From Flavimaribacter sp024343425 (lineage in GTDB: Bacteria; Pseudomonadota; Alphaproteobacteria; Rhizobiales; Rhizobiaceae), in the NCBI GenBank assembly GCA_965227645.1, contig OZ245773.1:2418001-2482000 (forward strand): 64,000 nucleotides of DNA, given 5' to 3'. Both the position numbers and the translations under genes were made by a program. Of this stretch, positions 51,654 through 59,696 are shown one piece after another; the stretch's first letter is position 1, and every line of letters starts with the position of its first letter. The notes beneath the pieces are model-generated. The model saw only the letters and a list, made by a program, of their open reading frames with translations. It did no database searches and was not told where the DNA came from.

Positions 51654-53036
51654 ATGATCATCGACAGTCCGAAACGGCGCGCGCATCTGCTCGCGATCGC
51701 CAGTCGCCTGCCAGAGCATGTGGCGAGGCTTGACTGGTCGGCCGAACAGATCGCGCGGGAACGGCAGGTTCTTTTGCGCGAGACCGTCGCATGGGCCAAA
51801 TCGCGTTCCCCCTGGCACGCCGAAAGGCTGGTGGACATCGATCCGGAAACGATGACGGAAGACACGCTTCGCGATATTCCGGTGATGACCAAATCCGACG
51901 TGATGTCGAACTGGGACGCGATCGTCACCGACAATAGACTGACCCTGGAAGGCTGCAACGCCCACATCCAGGACAAATTGCGCGGGCGGACGAAGGACTA
52001 CTACTATCTCGACGACTACGAGGTGTTCGCCACTGGCGGGTCATCCGGCTCCCGCGGCGTCTTCGTCTGGGGCTGGAACGAATTCATCGAGATCGCCTGT
52101 GTCACGTTCCGCTACCAGTATCGCGACGAGTCCATGCATTTCAGCAGCGGCAGGCGGGTGCTGGCGGTGATCGAAGCCGGCGAGATCGTGCATGGCAGCC
52201 CGTTCCTGTTCTCCGTCACGCCCCATCCGGACGCCGACATTCACTGGTTTCCGGCGCAGACGCCCATGCCGCAGCTCGTTGAGGAACTCAACAGCGCGCA
52301 ACCAACGCACATCAACTGTTTCGCCTCTTCGCTTCAGGAACTGGCCGGAGAAGCGCTTTCCGGACGGCTTAACATCAGGCCGAGGCACGTCGCCACCAAC
52401 TCGGAACCGCTGATGCCGGAAGCACGCGAGGCTGCCAGGCAAGCCTGGGGGATCGACATCAACAACATGTGGGGCTGCGTCGAGGTTGGGCATGTCGGCA
52501 TCGAATGCGATCGCCATGAAGGCATGCATATGTCCAACGACGCGGTCATTACCGAATTCGTCGACGCCGACGACAGGCCGACCAGCGATCCGGATGAAAT
52601 CGCAAAGGTTCTGGTCACCTCGCTGTTCAACCGCGTACAGCCGATCATTCGCTACGAACTCACCGATATCGCCATTCCATCGGATCGGCCGTGCAGTTGC
52701 GGCGCCGCCTTTCCCCTCATCAGGGAGGTCAAGGGACGCAGCGACGACGCCTTTCGATATCCTGCAGGCGCGTCCGTCCATCCGCTGGTTTTTCGCACCC
52801 CGCTCGGCCAGCATCCGATGATCGAGCAATATCAGGTGCAGCAGACGCCGAATGGCGCCGCGATCCGCATTATAACGCGCGGTGAACTCGATCTCGGCCT
52901 TTTGAAACGCGACCTATCGGAAGCGTTGAAAGCAGCCGGGCTAGAAAAGCCTGACATCGAATTGGACGTTGTCGAGACCCTTCAACGGCACGCCGAAACC
53001 GGCAAGCTCAAACGCTTTATTCCCCTGAAGCAGTGA
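51654..53036 (+). CDS. phenylacetate-CoA ligase (PaaK)-like adenylate-forming enzyme
   Basis: 460 residues from the ATG for M-I-I-D-S-P-K; GGAG lies 8 bases upstream. The ANL-family adenylation loop is seen as F-A-T-G-G-S-S-G-S-R-G-V-F near 130. W-G-C-V-E-V-G-H (about 278) is the position of the A4/A5 motif, I-I-R-Y-E-L-T-D the hinge region, and G-R-S-D-D-A-F-R-Y-P the A8 region. It is related to PaaK, which activates aryl acids with CoA. No phenylacetate degradation genes accompany it, so the substrate is unknown. The last 20 bases overlap the convergent MocR gene. Confidence 0.78.
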   Translation: MIIDSPKRRAHLLAIASRLPEHVARLDWSAEQIARERQVLLRETVAWAKSRSPWHAERLVDIDPETMTEDTLRDIPVMTKSDVMSNWDAIVTDNRLTLEGCNAHIQDKLRGRTKDYYYLDDYEVFATGGSSGSRGVFVWGWNEFIEIACVTFRYQYRDESMHFSSGRRVLAVIEAGEIVHGSPFLFSVTPHPDADIHWFPAQTPMPQLVEELNSAQPTHINCFASSLQELAGEALSGRLNIRPRHVATNSEPLMPEAREAARQAWGIDINNMWGCVEVGHVGIECDRHEGMHMSNDAVITEFVDADDRPTSDPDEIAKVLVTSLFNRVQPIIRYELTDIAIPSDRPCSCGAAFPLIREVKGRSDDAFRYPAGASVHPLVFRTPLGQHPMIEQYQVQQTPNGAAIRIITRGELDLGLLKRDLSEALKAAGLEKPDIELDVVETLQRHAETGKLKRFIPLKQ

Positions 53037-54429
53037 CCGCGTCGCGGATCAGCGCCGCAAGCCGCTTCAGCGGCTCCTCCATCTCTTCCGGTGAAAACGC
53101 GCTGAAACCGGTCAGGAGCCCCTTCTTTCGGCGTGGCCCGTCGTAATATGTCGAGAGCGGCGAACACGCGACGCCGGCCGCCTGCGCCGCCTTCGACAGG
53201 CGGACATCGTCGACGCCATCGGCCAGTTCCAGGGCGATCTGCATGCCCGCCGGATTGTCGGAAAAGCGCGCTGCATTTCCCAGTTCCCTGTGCAGCATCC
53301 CGACAAACGCCTCGCGGCGTTCGCCGTAGATGCGGCGCATCCGTCGAATATGGCGATGGAACTCCCCCTCCTCGATGAACGTCGCCAGCGGCAGTTGCGG
53401 CGCCACGGATGCGCGTGACCCATATTTGCGCAAGGCCGTGTTGAAATCGCCGACGAGATGTCCGGGCAAAACCATGAAACCGATCTTCAAGCCGGACGAG
53501 AATATCTTGGAAAAGCTGCCCACATAGACCACCCGCCTGCCGTCATCCAGCGACGCCATCGCGGGAATGGGTCGCCCCGCGAAACGGAACTCGCTGTCGA
53601 AATCATCCTCGATGACGACGCTCTCATTGCGCGCGGCGTATTGCAGAAACGCGAGCCGTCTGCCGGTCGACATGGCTCCGCCGAGGGGAAACTGGTGGGA
53701 GGGCGTCAGGATGATGGTTTTCACCCCCGCCGCCTCGCCGGGCAATGCGGCGCCCTCTTCCTCGACATCGAGCCATTCAGGCCGAAGATTGTAGAGTTGC
53801 GCCAGGTTCAGCATTGGCCTGTAACCTGGTCGTTCGAGCCCGACCCCGTCGCCTGGCGAAGCCAGAACCCGCAGGGACAGATCCAGCGCGTCGCCGGCGC
53901 CGGCGGTGATTAGAATCCTCTCCGGATCCGCTGGAATGCCACGCCACGACGCAAGGTGCCCTGCGATCGCAGCGCGTAGTCTCGGGTGCCCAAACCCGTC
54001 CTCTTCAGCGAGCATCGCCTCGGCGGACTGTTTGGCCGTCCGCGACAGGTGGCGCGCCCACTTCGCATGCGGAAAAAGGCGCATGTCCGGAACACCCGGT
54101 GTGAACGGGCGCGGATGCATGGGCCTTGATTGCGCAGGTTCCGGCCGATATGCAGGGACCTGACCATGCGCATCCGGCGGCCGCACCGGCTCGATGTCGC
54201 ACACATAGTAACCGGACCCCTGCCGCGCCCGGATATAACCTTCCGCCGCTAGTTGATCATAGGCCGAAACGATGGTCGATCGCGAAACGCCGAGTTCGCG
54301 CGCCAGTTCGCGCGATGGCGGCAAACGCGCGCCGGACGCCATTTCTCCCGACATGATTTGCCGTCCAAGCAATTCATAAACCTGCTCGAACAGAGGCGCG
54401 GATTTTGTGTAGTGTATCTGGGTTCGCAT
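53017..54429 (-). CDS. MocR-family regulator (GntR HTH + aminotransferase domain), PdxR-like
   Basis: 470 residues. GntR winged helix at 1-75: L-F-E-Q-V-Y-E-L-L, L-P-P-S-R-E-L-A-R-E-L-G-V-S-R-S-T-I-V. A fold-type I aminotransferase domain covers about 110-465, with PLP Lys in Y-V-G-S-F-S-K-I-F-S (about 312), the Asp in E-D-D-F-D-S-E-F, and Arg in the C-terminal half. MocR proteins use PLP as effector. It is divergent from a PNP-oxidase-like gene, the classical PdxR context, and the shared 94-bp region carries repeated half-sites. Likely a regulator of vitamin B6 metabolism or of the oxidase-like gene. Confidence 0.9.
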   Translation of the reverse strand: MRTQIHYTKSAPLFEQVYELLGRQIMSGEMASGARLPPSRELARELGVSRSTIVSAYDQLAAEGYIRARQGSGYYVCDIEPVRPPDAHGQVPAYRPEPAQSRPMHPRPFTPGVPDMRLFPHAKWARHLSRTAKQSAEAMLAEEDGFGHPRLRAAIAGHLASWRGIPADPERILITAGAGDALDLSLRVLASPGDGVGLERPGYRPMLNLAQLYNLRPEWLDVEEEGAALPGEAAGVKTIILTPSHQFPLGGAMSTGRRLAFLQYAARNESVVIEDDFDSEFRFAGRPIPAMASLDDGRRVVYVGSFSKIFSSGLKIGFMVLPGHLVGDFNTALRKYGSRASVAPQLPLATFIEEGEFHRHIRRMRRIYGERREAFVGMLHRELGNAARFSDNPAGMQIALELADGVDDVRLSKAAQAAGVACSPLSTYYDGPRRKKGLLTGFSAFSPEEMEEPLKRLAALIRDAVTASGE

Positions 54430-54478
54430 AATTGGATGGGTATTTTTTTCAATAATTGGATATTTTTCTTATACCAAT
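54428..54478. promoter_or_regulatory. direct-repeat MocR binding sites in divergent promoter
   Basis: ATAATTGGAT occurs at 54428-54437, overlapping the MocR start codon, and again at 54452-54461, exactly 24 bases apart. ATACCAAT at 54471-54478 is an inverted half-site of the same core (ATTGGTAT). Direct repeats plus one inverted site separated by near-integral helical turns match the known MocR/PdxR operator style. It should control both genes. Confidence 0.7.
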
Positions 54479-54523
54479 TTTTCGCTATCCGGCAATCAGA
54501 ACGAATTATTCAGGTGCGAACCC

Positions 54524-55180
54524 ATGACCACGGAACAACTCGAGCAAACGCCGCGAACCCGTCTCAGGCGCAGTCACAAGCGCGGCGATTTTGATCGCGA
54601 AACGATCAATTCGATCCTCGACGCCACGTCGCTTTGCCATGTGGGATATCTGGTCGACGGTAAGCCTGCCGTCACCCCGACGATCCACTGGAGAGAGGGC
54701 GACCACGTCTATTGGCACGGATCAAGCGCCAGCCGCGCGCTGAAAAACAGCAATGGCCATGATGTCTGCCTTACCGTTTCCTTGCTCGACGGCATGGTGC
54801 TGGCGCGTTCGGCCATGCATCACTCCGCCAACTATCGCTCCGTCATGATCTACGGCCATGGAACCAAGGTCACCGACGTCGATGAAAAGAAGGAGAAGCT
54901 CCGCACTTTTCTCGAGCAGCTTTTCCCGGGACGCTGGGACATGCTTCGTCCCATGACAGACCAGGAACTGAAGGCGACGATGATCCTCGGCATGCCGATC
55001 GAAGAGGCTTCTGCAAAGGTGAGAACCGGCGGCCCCATCGATGACGAGGAAGACTATGAACTCCCGATATGGGCGGGCGTGTTGCCGCTCGTCCACGCCA
55101 TGAAGCGCCCGGAGGCCGATCCGCGCAATCTGAGAGGCCTTGCTATTCCCGATCACGTTTTCTCTTTCGCACGACCGTGA
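54524..55180 (+). CDS. pyridoxamine 5'-phosphate oxidase-related FMN-binding protein
   Basis: 218 residues with the split-barrel fold of the PNPOx-like family: S-L-C-H-V-G-Y-L-V-D-G-K-P-A-V-T-P-T-I-H-W at about 36-56, Y-W-H-G-S-S-A-S-R-A-L-K for phosphate/FMN contacts, and V-C-L-T-V-S-L-L-D-G. Longer at the C-terminus than simple split-barrel proteins, as in the NimA/PNPOx group. It is divergent from the MocR regulator and shares its operators. It probably binds FMN or PLP-related ligands; the reaction is unproven. Confidence 0.83.
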   Translation: MTTEQLEQTPRTRLRRSHKRGDFDRETINSILDATSLCHVGYLVDGKPAVTPTIHWREGDHVYWHGSSASRALKNSNGHDVCLTVSLLDGMVLARSAMHHSANYRSVMIYGHGTKVTDVDEKKEKLRTFLEQLFPGRWDMLRPMTDQELKATMILGMPIEEASAKVRTGGPIDDEEDYELPIWAGVLPLVHAMKRPEADPRNLRGLAIPDHVFSFARP

Positions 55181-55187
55181 AACAGCG

Positions 55188-55220
55188 GCGAACCCGGTTG
55201 ATCCCGTAGACCGGGTTCGC
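55188..55220 (+). terminator. hairpin after the PNPOx-like gene
   Basis: An 11-bp perfect stem (GCGAACCCGGT / ACCGGGTTCGC) with an 11-base loop starting eight bases after the stop codon. No T-run follows, so it may need Rho or act as a stability element. Confidence 0.5.
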
Positions 55221-55321
55221 TAACGTCGGGCGCAGGCACCGCCCTGACCAGTGATAGGCAAATGCAGATTTCGGCAACGTCCGTGCTGCGCGCGCTTCAC
55301 CTCCAGCAGAACGGGCTTGTC

Positions 55322-55693
55322 ATGTCCTCCTCAACCACTCTCAAACTCGGACGCGTCGCCGTTACGCTTCCGGTCAGCAATATCCGGAAATCCTGCGATT
55401 CCTATCGCGACGTTTTCGGCTTCGAAAAGACGTTTGAAAACGGCAATCCGGTCGGCTTCGTGATTCTCAAGAAAGACGACGCCGAAATTCATCTGACGCT
55501 GCAAAAGACGCATCGCGCGCCTCCATTCAACATTGCGCACATGATGGTTTCCGACGCTGCGGAGACCTGTCGTCGATGCCAGGAGCACGGTTTTCGCATT
55601 ATCCGGAAACTGGAGGACAAGGACTACGGTCTCAGGGCCTTCGTGTTCGCCGATCATGATGGCAATCGCATCGATGTCGGAGAAATTCTTTAA
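55322..55693 (+). CDS. VOC-family (glyoxalase/bleomycin resistance-like) protein
   Basis: 123 residues from the ATG for M-S-S-S-T-T-L-K-L; an ATG 20 codons earlier is possible but less likely because the added residues are not VOC-like. Paired beta-alpha-beta-beta-beta modules: L-P-V-S-N-I-R-K-S-C-D-S-Y-R-D-V-F-G-F, E-I-H-L-T-L-Q and F-V-F-A-D-H-D-G-N-R-I-D-V-G-E-I. A Glu/His set that could bind metal is present (E-I-H-L, V-G-E). Dimeric VOC proteins act as glyoxalases, isomerases or drug-binding proteins; no choice is possible. Confidence 0.78.
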   Translation: MSSSTTLKLGRVAVTLPVSNIRKSCDSYRDVFGFEKTFENGNPVGFVILKKDDAEIHLTLQKTHRAPPFNIAHMMVSDAAETCRRCQEHGFRIIRKLEDKDYGLRAFVFADHDGNRIDVGEIL

Positions 55694-55750
55694 AAGCCAA
55701 TTGGGCAGTCTGCGACAGGAGCCGCGTTTGCTGACCTTTGACAGATTATC

Positions 55751-56647
55751 CTAAAGAATGTCCGCCGAGCGGATGTCCTCAAGGGCGAAGTCGATCAGCG
55801 CGCGGATCTTGCGCGGCAGCGTGCGTCCCTCCAGATAGACCGCGCTGACCGGGCCCCTCGTGCCCGTATACTCGGCAAGCAACGGCACAAGGCTTCCTGC
55901 CGCCAAGGCGTCGTAGAGCGCGAAACGCGGCGCATAGGCGATCCCAAGCCCGTCTATCGCAAGATCGACGGCAACGCGCGCCGAATTTACCTGGAACTGG
56001 CCTTCAACGTTGACGGTGTGCTCGTCATCGCCCCGGTGAAACGTCCAGCGACGGGGCGAGCGGCGATTGCTGTCCAGAATACACGCATGCGCCTGCAGGT
56101 CATCCGGCGTCGTCGGCGCGCCATGCGAGGCGACATAGGCTGGGCTCGCGACCAGCATAGAATGAAATTCCCCGAGTTTGCGCGCCTTCAGCGACAGCAT
56201 CTCTGACTGCCCGATGCGAATGGCAAGGTCGATCCCTTCGCTCGCGAGATCCGCATAGCGGTCGTTCAGCCGCAGGTCGAAGCGCAGAGCGGGATTCTTC
56301 GCGCCAAAACGCGCCAGCATCCCGCTGACATAGATTTCTCCGAATGTGACCGGGGCGGATATGCGGATTGCGCCGGAGAACCCGCGCGAACTGTCGGCGA
56401 CGCCGGCCAGCAGATCGTCGAGATCGTCAAGCACGGCCGGCGCCCGCGCCAACAGTTCCTCGCCCGCGGGCGTGAGCCCAACCCGACGGGTGGTTCTCTG
56501 CAAAAGCCGCACCCCCAGCCGCGCCTCCAGTTCGGCGACGTATTTCGAGGTCAGCCGGTTGGATACGCCGAGTTGCTCGGCGGCGGCTGTAAAGGAGCCT
56601 GTCTGCGCGGTCGCCACGAAAGCCCTGAGTACGTCGGTGGTGTCCAT
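55751..56647 (-). CDS. LysR-family transcriptional regulator
   Basis: 298 residues from the ATG at 56647; 23 further upstream codons are in the promoter. N-terminal HTH: D-V-L-R-A-F-V-A-T-A-Q-T-G-S-F-T-A-A-A, with the recognition segment R-L-T-S-K-Y-V-A-E-L-E. The effector domain from about 90 includes I-R-I-S-A-P-V-T-F-G and G-L-G-I-A-Y-A-P. It belongs to the CrgA-like, AaeR-type group that often controls quinone or aromatic stress genes. Divergent from the doxX-dioxygenase-GST operon across 122 bp and likely its regulator. Confidence 0.9.
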   Translation of the reverse strand: MDTTDVLRAFVATAQTGSFTAAAEQLGVSNRLTSKYVAELEARLGVRLLQRTTRRVGLTPAGEELLARAPAVLDDLDDLLAGVADSSRGFSGAIRISAPVTFGEIYVSGMLARFGAKNPALRFDLRLNDRYADLASEGIDLAIRIGQSEMLSLKARKLGEFHSMLVASPAYVASHGAPTTPDDLQAHACILDSNRRSPRRWTFHRGDDEHTVNVEGQFQVNSARVAVDLAIDGLGIAYAPRFALYDALAAGSLVPLLAEYTGTRGPVSAVYLEGRTLPRKIRALIDFALEDIRSADIL

Positions 56648-56769
56648 GTCATTCCCATTGAGAACGTATTGGCGATAGTCATTGAATAAAATCTCTATTT
56701 TGTTGAAAGCTTGCAAGATCTAATTTCACGCTGGACCAAAACCCACGCCATCCCGAAAGGACACCGCAA

Positions 56770-57192
56770 ATGACAAACCCAACCAATGCCGACTACGCCG
56801 CATTCATCCTGCGCGTCACCAGCGGCATCCTGTTTCTCGCCCATGGCCTCACCAAGGTCTTCGTTTTCACCATTCCCGGAACCGTCGGCTTCTTCGAAAG
56901 CCTCGGCCTGCCGGCGATTATCGCCTACCTGACCATCCTCGCTGAAGTTGGCGGCGGTCTGGCCCTGATCCTTGGCGTGGCCACACGGCTTGTCTCCGCG
57001 CCTCTGGTTTTGGTACTGCTTGGCGCAGCCTGGGCCCATGCCGGCAATGGCTGGAGCTTCTCCGCTCAGGGCGGCGGATGGGAATATCCAATTTTCTGGG
57101 CTGCCGCTCAGGTTGCGATCGGCCTGCTTGGCGCCGGCGCCTTCGCCCTGCGCTTGCCGGTCGTCGAAAAGAGCCTCGGCAAATTCGCCTGA
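56770..57192 (+). CDS. DoxX-family membrane protein
   Basis: 140 residues, four helices (about 10-30, 48-68, 72-92, 105-128). F-I-L-R-V-T-S-G-I-L-F-L-A-H-G-L-T-K is the DoxX/TQO-small-subunit signature, and G-G-L-A-L-I-L-G-V-A-T-R-L is the second conserved block. DoxX proteins are linked to thiosulfate:quinone oxidation or to detoxification of redox-active compounds. First gene of a three-gene operon regulated by the divergent LysR gene. Confidence 0.85.
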   Translation: MTNPTNADYAAFILRVTSGILFLAHGLTKVFVFTIPGTVGFFESLGLPAIIAYLTILAEVGGGLALILGVATRLVSAPLVLVLLGAAWAHAGNGWSFSAQGGGWEYPIFWAAAQVAIGLLGAGAFALRLPVVEKSLGKFA

Positions 57193-57198
57193 ACAAAC

Positions 57199-57219
57199 GG
57201 GCCGCCCTGCCGGCGGCCC
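57199..57219 (+). other. GC-rich hairpin between doxX-like and dioxygenase genes
   Basis: GGGCCGCC and GGCGGCCC form an 8-bp perfect stem with loop CTGCC. There is no T-run and the next gene follows within 27 bases, so it is more likely an mRNA stability or attenuation element in the operon than a full terminator. Confidence 0.45.
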
Positions 57220-57245
57220 TGCCTGCCTGACCAGGGAGTAGCGTC

Positions 57246-58070
57246 ATGAGCATCGCCAATCAATTGCAGAACCTGCGCGACCGCCTGTCGCCATCCGACC
57301 GGATGCCGCTGGTCTTCCTCGGCCATGGCAGTCCGATGAACGCCATCGAGGACACTGCCTTCAGCCGCGCCTGGTCCGAACTGGGCAGGACGCTTCCCAG
57401 GCCAAAGGCTATCCTTGTTGTCTCCGCCCACTGGATGACCAGCGGCACGACGCTGGTCGACGTCTCGCAGATGCCGCGGACAATCCACGACTTCTACGGC
57501 TTCCCGGAAGAACTCTACCGCCAGAATTATCCGGCGCAGGGAGCTCCCGACCTCGCCCGCGAGGTGGTTACGCTGCTGTCGAGCCATCACGCGCAGGAAG
57601 ACGAGACATGGGGTCTGGATCACGGCGCCTGGACCGTGCTGAAGTTCCTCTATCCCGGCGCGGACGTGCCGGTGTTCCAGATCTCGATCGACATGACGAG
57701 CGGCCTCGATCACCAGCTGCGCGTCGGACGCGCCCTTTCAGAGCTGCGGGATCGTGGCGTGCTGATCCTTGGATCGGGCAACATCGTGCACAATTTGCGC
57801 GCCATGCGCCCCGGCGGCGCGCCCCAGGATTTCGCCCTGGAGTTCGATAGCCTGTTCTCGAGCCATCTCGCCGATCGCGATATCGCCTCCCTGGCGGATC
57901 GCCAATATCTGGGATCGTTGCTGCCCATGGCGCATCCATCCGTCGACCATTACCTGCCGGCCTTGACCGTCGCCGGCGCTTCGGATGGCCGCGACGAACT
58001 GACCTTCATGACCGACACGATCGACCTCGGGTCGGTTTCCATGCGGTCCTTCGTGTTCCACGCAGCCTGA
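57246..58070 (+). CDS. ygiD: class III extradiol ring-cleavage dioxygenase (4,5-DOPA dioxygenase, YgiD-like)
   Basis: 274 residues of the LigB superfamily. Metal ligands are suggested by His in F-L-G-H-G-S-P-M-N-A (about 22), S-A-H-W-M-T (about 62) and H-H/D-H-G-A-W-T (about 125), followed by Q-I-S-I-D. L-G-S-G-N-I-V-H-N-L is also diagnostic. Plant and bacterial DODA-type enzymes open catechol rings with non-heme Fe or Zn. The middle gene of an operon with DoxX and a GS-hydroquinone reductase suggests catechol/quinone detoxification. Confidence 0.88.
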   Translation: MSIANQLQNLRDRLSPSDRMPLVFLGHGSPMNAIEDTAFSRAWSELGRTLPRPKAILVVSAHWMTSGTTLVDVSQMPRTIHDFYGFPEELYRQNYPAQGAPDLAREVVTLLSSHHAQEDETWGLDHGAWTVLKFLYPGADVPVFQISIDMTSGLDHQLRVGRALSELRDRGVLILGSGNIVHNLRAMRPGGAPQDFALEFDSLFSSHLADRDIASLADRQYLGSLLPMAHPSVDHYLPALTVAGASDGRDELTFMTDTIDLGSVSMRSFVFHAA

Positions 58071-58082
58071 GGAGACATCACG

Positions 58083-59057
58083 ATGCTCGTCGAAGGCAAA
58101 TGGATGGAAAACTGGCAGCCAGTCCAGAAATCCGACGAAAAGGGCCGGTTCGTCCGCCAGGTCTCGTCTTTTCGGAACTGGATCACGCCGGATGGAACCC
58201 CGGGCCCAACCGGCGCGGGCGGCTTCGCCGCCGAGGCCGGACGCTATCGGCTTTATGTCGCGCTGATCTGCCCCTGGGCCTCGCGCGCGCTAATCGCACG
58301 GAAGCTGAAAGGCCTCGACGCCTTGATCGAGGTGACAGTGGTGAACCCGTCGCTGACGCCGCAGGGCTGGCAATTCGGCGGCTATCCGGGCGCAGATGAA
58401 GACCCCCTCTTCGGCGCGCGTCACATCCACGAGCTCTATACCCGCGCCGACCCGTGTTTCACTGGCCGGGCGACCGTGCCGGTGCTCTGGGACATGAAAC
58501 AGAATGTCATGGTCAACAATGAGAGCGCCGACATTCTGCGCATGTTCGACACCGCGTTCGAGCATCTCGCTCCCTCGGACCTCCGCCTCTATCCGGAAGA
58601 TCTCGCCACGCAAATCGACGCGCTCAATCCGCGCATTTACGACTTGCTGAACAACGGCGTCTACAAGTCCGGATTCGCCTCCTCGCAGGAGGCCTACGAC
58701 GAAGCGGTGGACGGCGTCTTTAAGGTCCTGGAAGAACTGGAAGACCGCCTGACCGGCAATTTCCTCTTCGGCGATCGCATGACCGAAACCGACATCCGCG
58801 CCTTCGTCACCCTGATCCGCTTCGACGCAGCCTATCACGGCGTCTTCAAGACCAACCGAAAACAGATCAAGGACTACCCGCGTCTCTCGGCCTATATGGC
58901 GCGCATCCTCAACATTCCCGGCGTCGCCGAAACGGTGAACATGGATCACATCACCCGCGGCTATTATTCCATCAAGGCGTTGAACCCCGGCGGCATAAGA
59001 CCGGTCGGCCCCAAACATGTGTACGACATGCTGGAAGCGGCCGGTCAGAGCTTCTGA
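58083..59057 (+). CDS. yqjG: glutathionyl-hydroquinone reductase (GST Xi, YqjG/EcmB-like)
   Basis: 324 residues. The catalytic Cys motif is L-I-C-P-W-A-S-R near residue 62, the hallmark of S-glutathionyl-(chloro)hydroquinone reductases (C-P-W-A). The thioredoxin-fold part ends with V-P-V-L-W-D and N-N-E-S-A-D-I. The helical C-terminal domain includes F-G-D-R-M-T-E-T-D-I-R-A-F-V-T-L and the late Y-Y-S-I-K-A-L-N-P-G-G-I. It removes glutathione from hydroquinone adducts. It completes the quinone-stress operon with DoxX and the extradiol dioxygenase. Confidence 0.92.
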   Translation: MLVEGKWMENWQPVQKSDEKGRFVRQVSSFRNWITPDGTPGPTGAGGFAAEAGRYRLYVALICPWASRALIARKLKGLDALIEVTVVNPSLTPQGWQFGGYPGADEDPLFGARHIHELYTRADPCFTGRATVPVLWDMKQNVMVNNESADILRMFDTAFEHLAPSDLRLYPEDLATQIDALNPRIYDLLNNGVYKSGFASSQEAYDEAVDGVFKVLEELEDRLTGNFLFGDRMTETDIRAFVTLIRFDAAYHGVFKTNRKQIKDYPRLSAYMARILNIPGVAETVNMDHITRGYYSIKALNPGGIRPVGPKHVYDMLEAAGQSF

Positions 59058-59116
59058 AGCAATCCGCTCTTTGATCGCACCGCAGATCCTATGTCTCGAC
59101 TGGCGGCAACCTGCGG

Positions 59117-59589
59117 TTCCCGAAACAAAGCCAGAGTGAGAAACAAACTCACCTCCCCCCTCATCGCGAACGAAGATCCGAGATCCTTTGGGCGGCGCCA
59201 CTGCGTGGCGTGGGATTATTTCATGATGTCAAGGACACCAGAACGAAACGCGAACTTTCCTGCTGCATTCCGGGGCCATTTGTGCTACAAGAGGTGCGGC
59301 GGAATTCGCGCGACCAGGCGTCCAGAACCCGAAAACGCAAATTCCCGAAACAAAGCCAGACGGCGCAAATTCCGGATTCCCGAAACGAAGCCAGTTTCCT
59401 CAAAACCCGATTTCCCGAAACAAAGCCAAACCCGGCGAAAGGCCAAATTCCCAAAACAAAGCCAGACTAAAAAAACGGCCGCCACCCCATCCACCCTCAT
59501 CGCGGTCTTGACCCGCGATCCAGCGGCCACGCGTCCGCGTGGCCAGAGATGACAAGCCTGAAAACACAGAATCCCGAAACAAAGCCAGA
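59117..59589 (+). repeat. irregular array of a 19-bp intergenic repeat, partly at 35-36 bp periodicity
   Basis: The unit TTCCCGAAACAAAGCCAGA occurs at 59117-59135 and 59342-59360. Variants occur at 59377-59395 (one internal change and last base), 59412-59430, 59448-59466 (one change) and 59571-59589 (first base). The four central starts are 35, 35 and 36 bases apart, with 16-17-base non-identical spacers. No cas genes or long repeats are present. The 640-bp gap 59058-59696 contains nothing else that looks coding; frames through the array are simple repeats. Confidence 0.8.
59499..59544. repeat. palindromic mosaic element (RIME-like) inside the array
   Basis: Two adjacent hairpins: ATCGCGG / CCGCGAT (59499-59519, 7-base loop) and GGCCACGCG / CGCGTGGCC (59525-59544, two-base loop). 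They lie between the fifth and sixth 19-bp repeats. The sequence resembles the small palindromic intergenic elements of rhizobia, and it may have been inserted between formerly neighbouring repeats. Confidence 0.5.
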
Positions 59590-59696
59590 TCTCCCGCCAA
59601 ATCTGAATTTTAAGTATTATAAATTACTTTCAATATATTAAGGCAATTTTCTCCAGCGAAATATCAACATTGCAACCAAAAACCCGAAGCTGTCCA

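Noticed and set aside
59342..59466. CRISPR array
   Set aside because: The repeat is only 19 bp and imperfect, spacers are 16-17 bp, and no cas gene is present in the window.
59091..59552. 153-codon plus-strand frame and minus-strand frames through the repeat array
   Set aside because: They are translations of the 19-bp repeat and its spacers; no ribosome site or domain.
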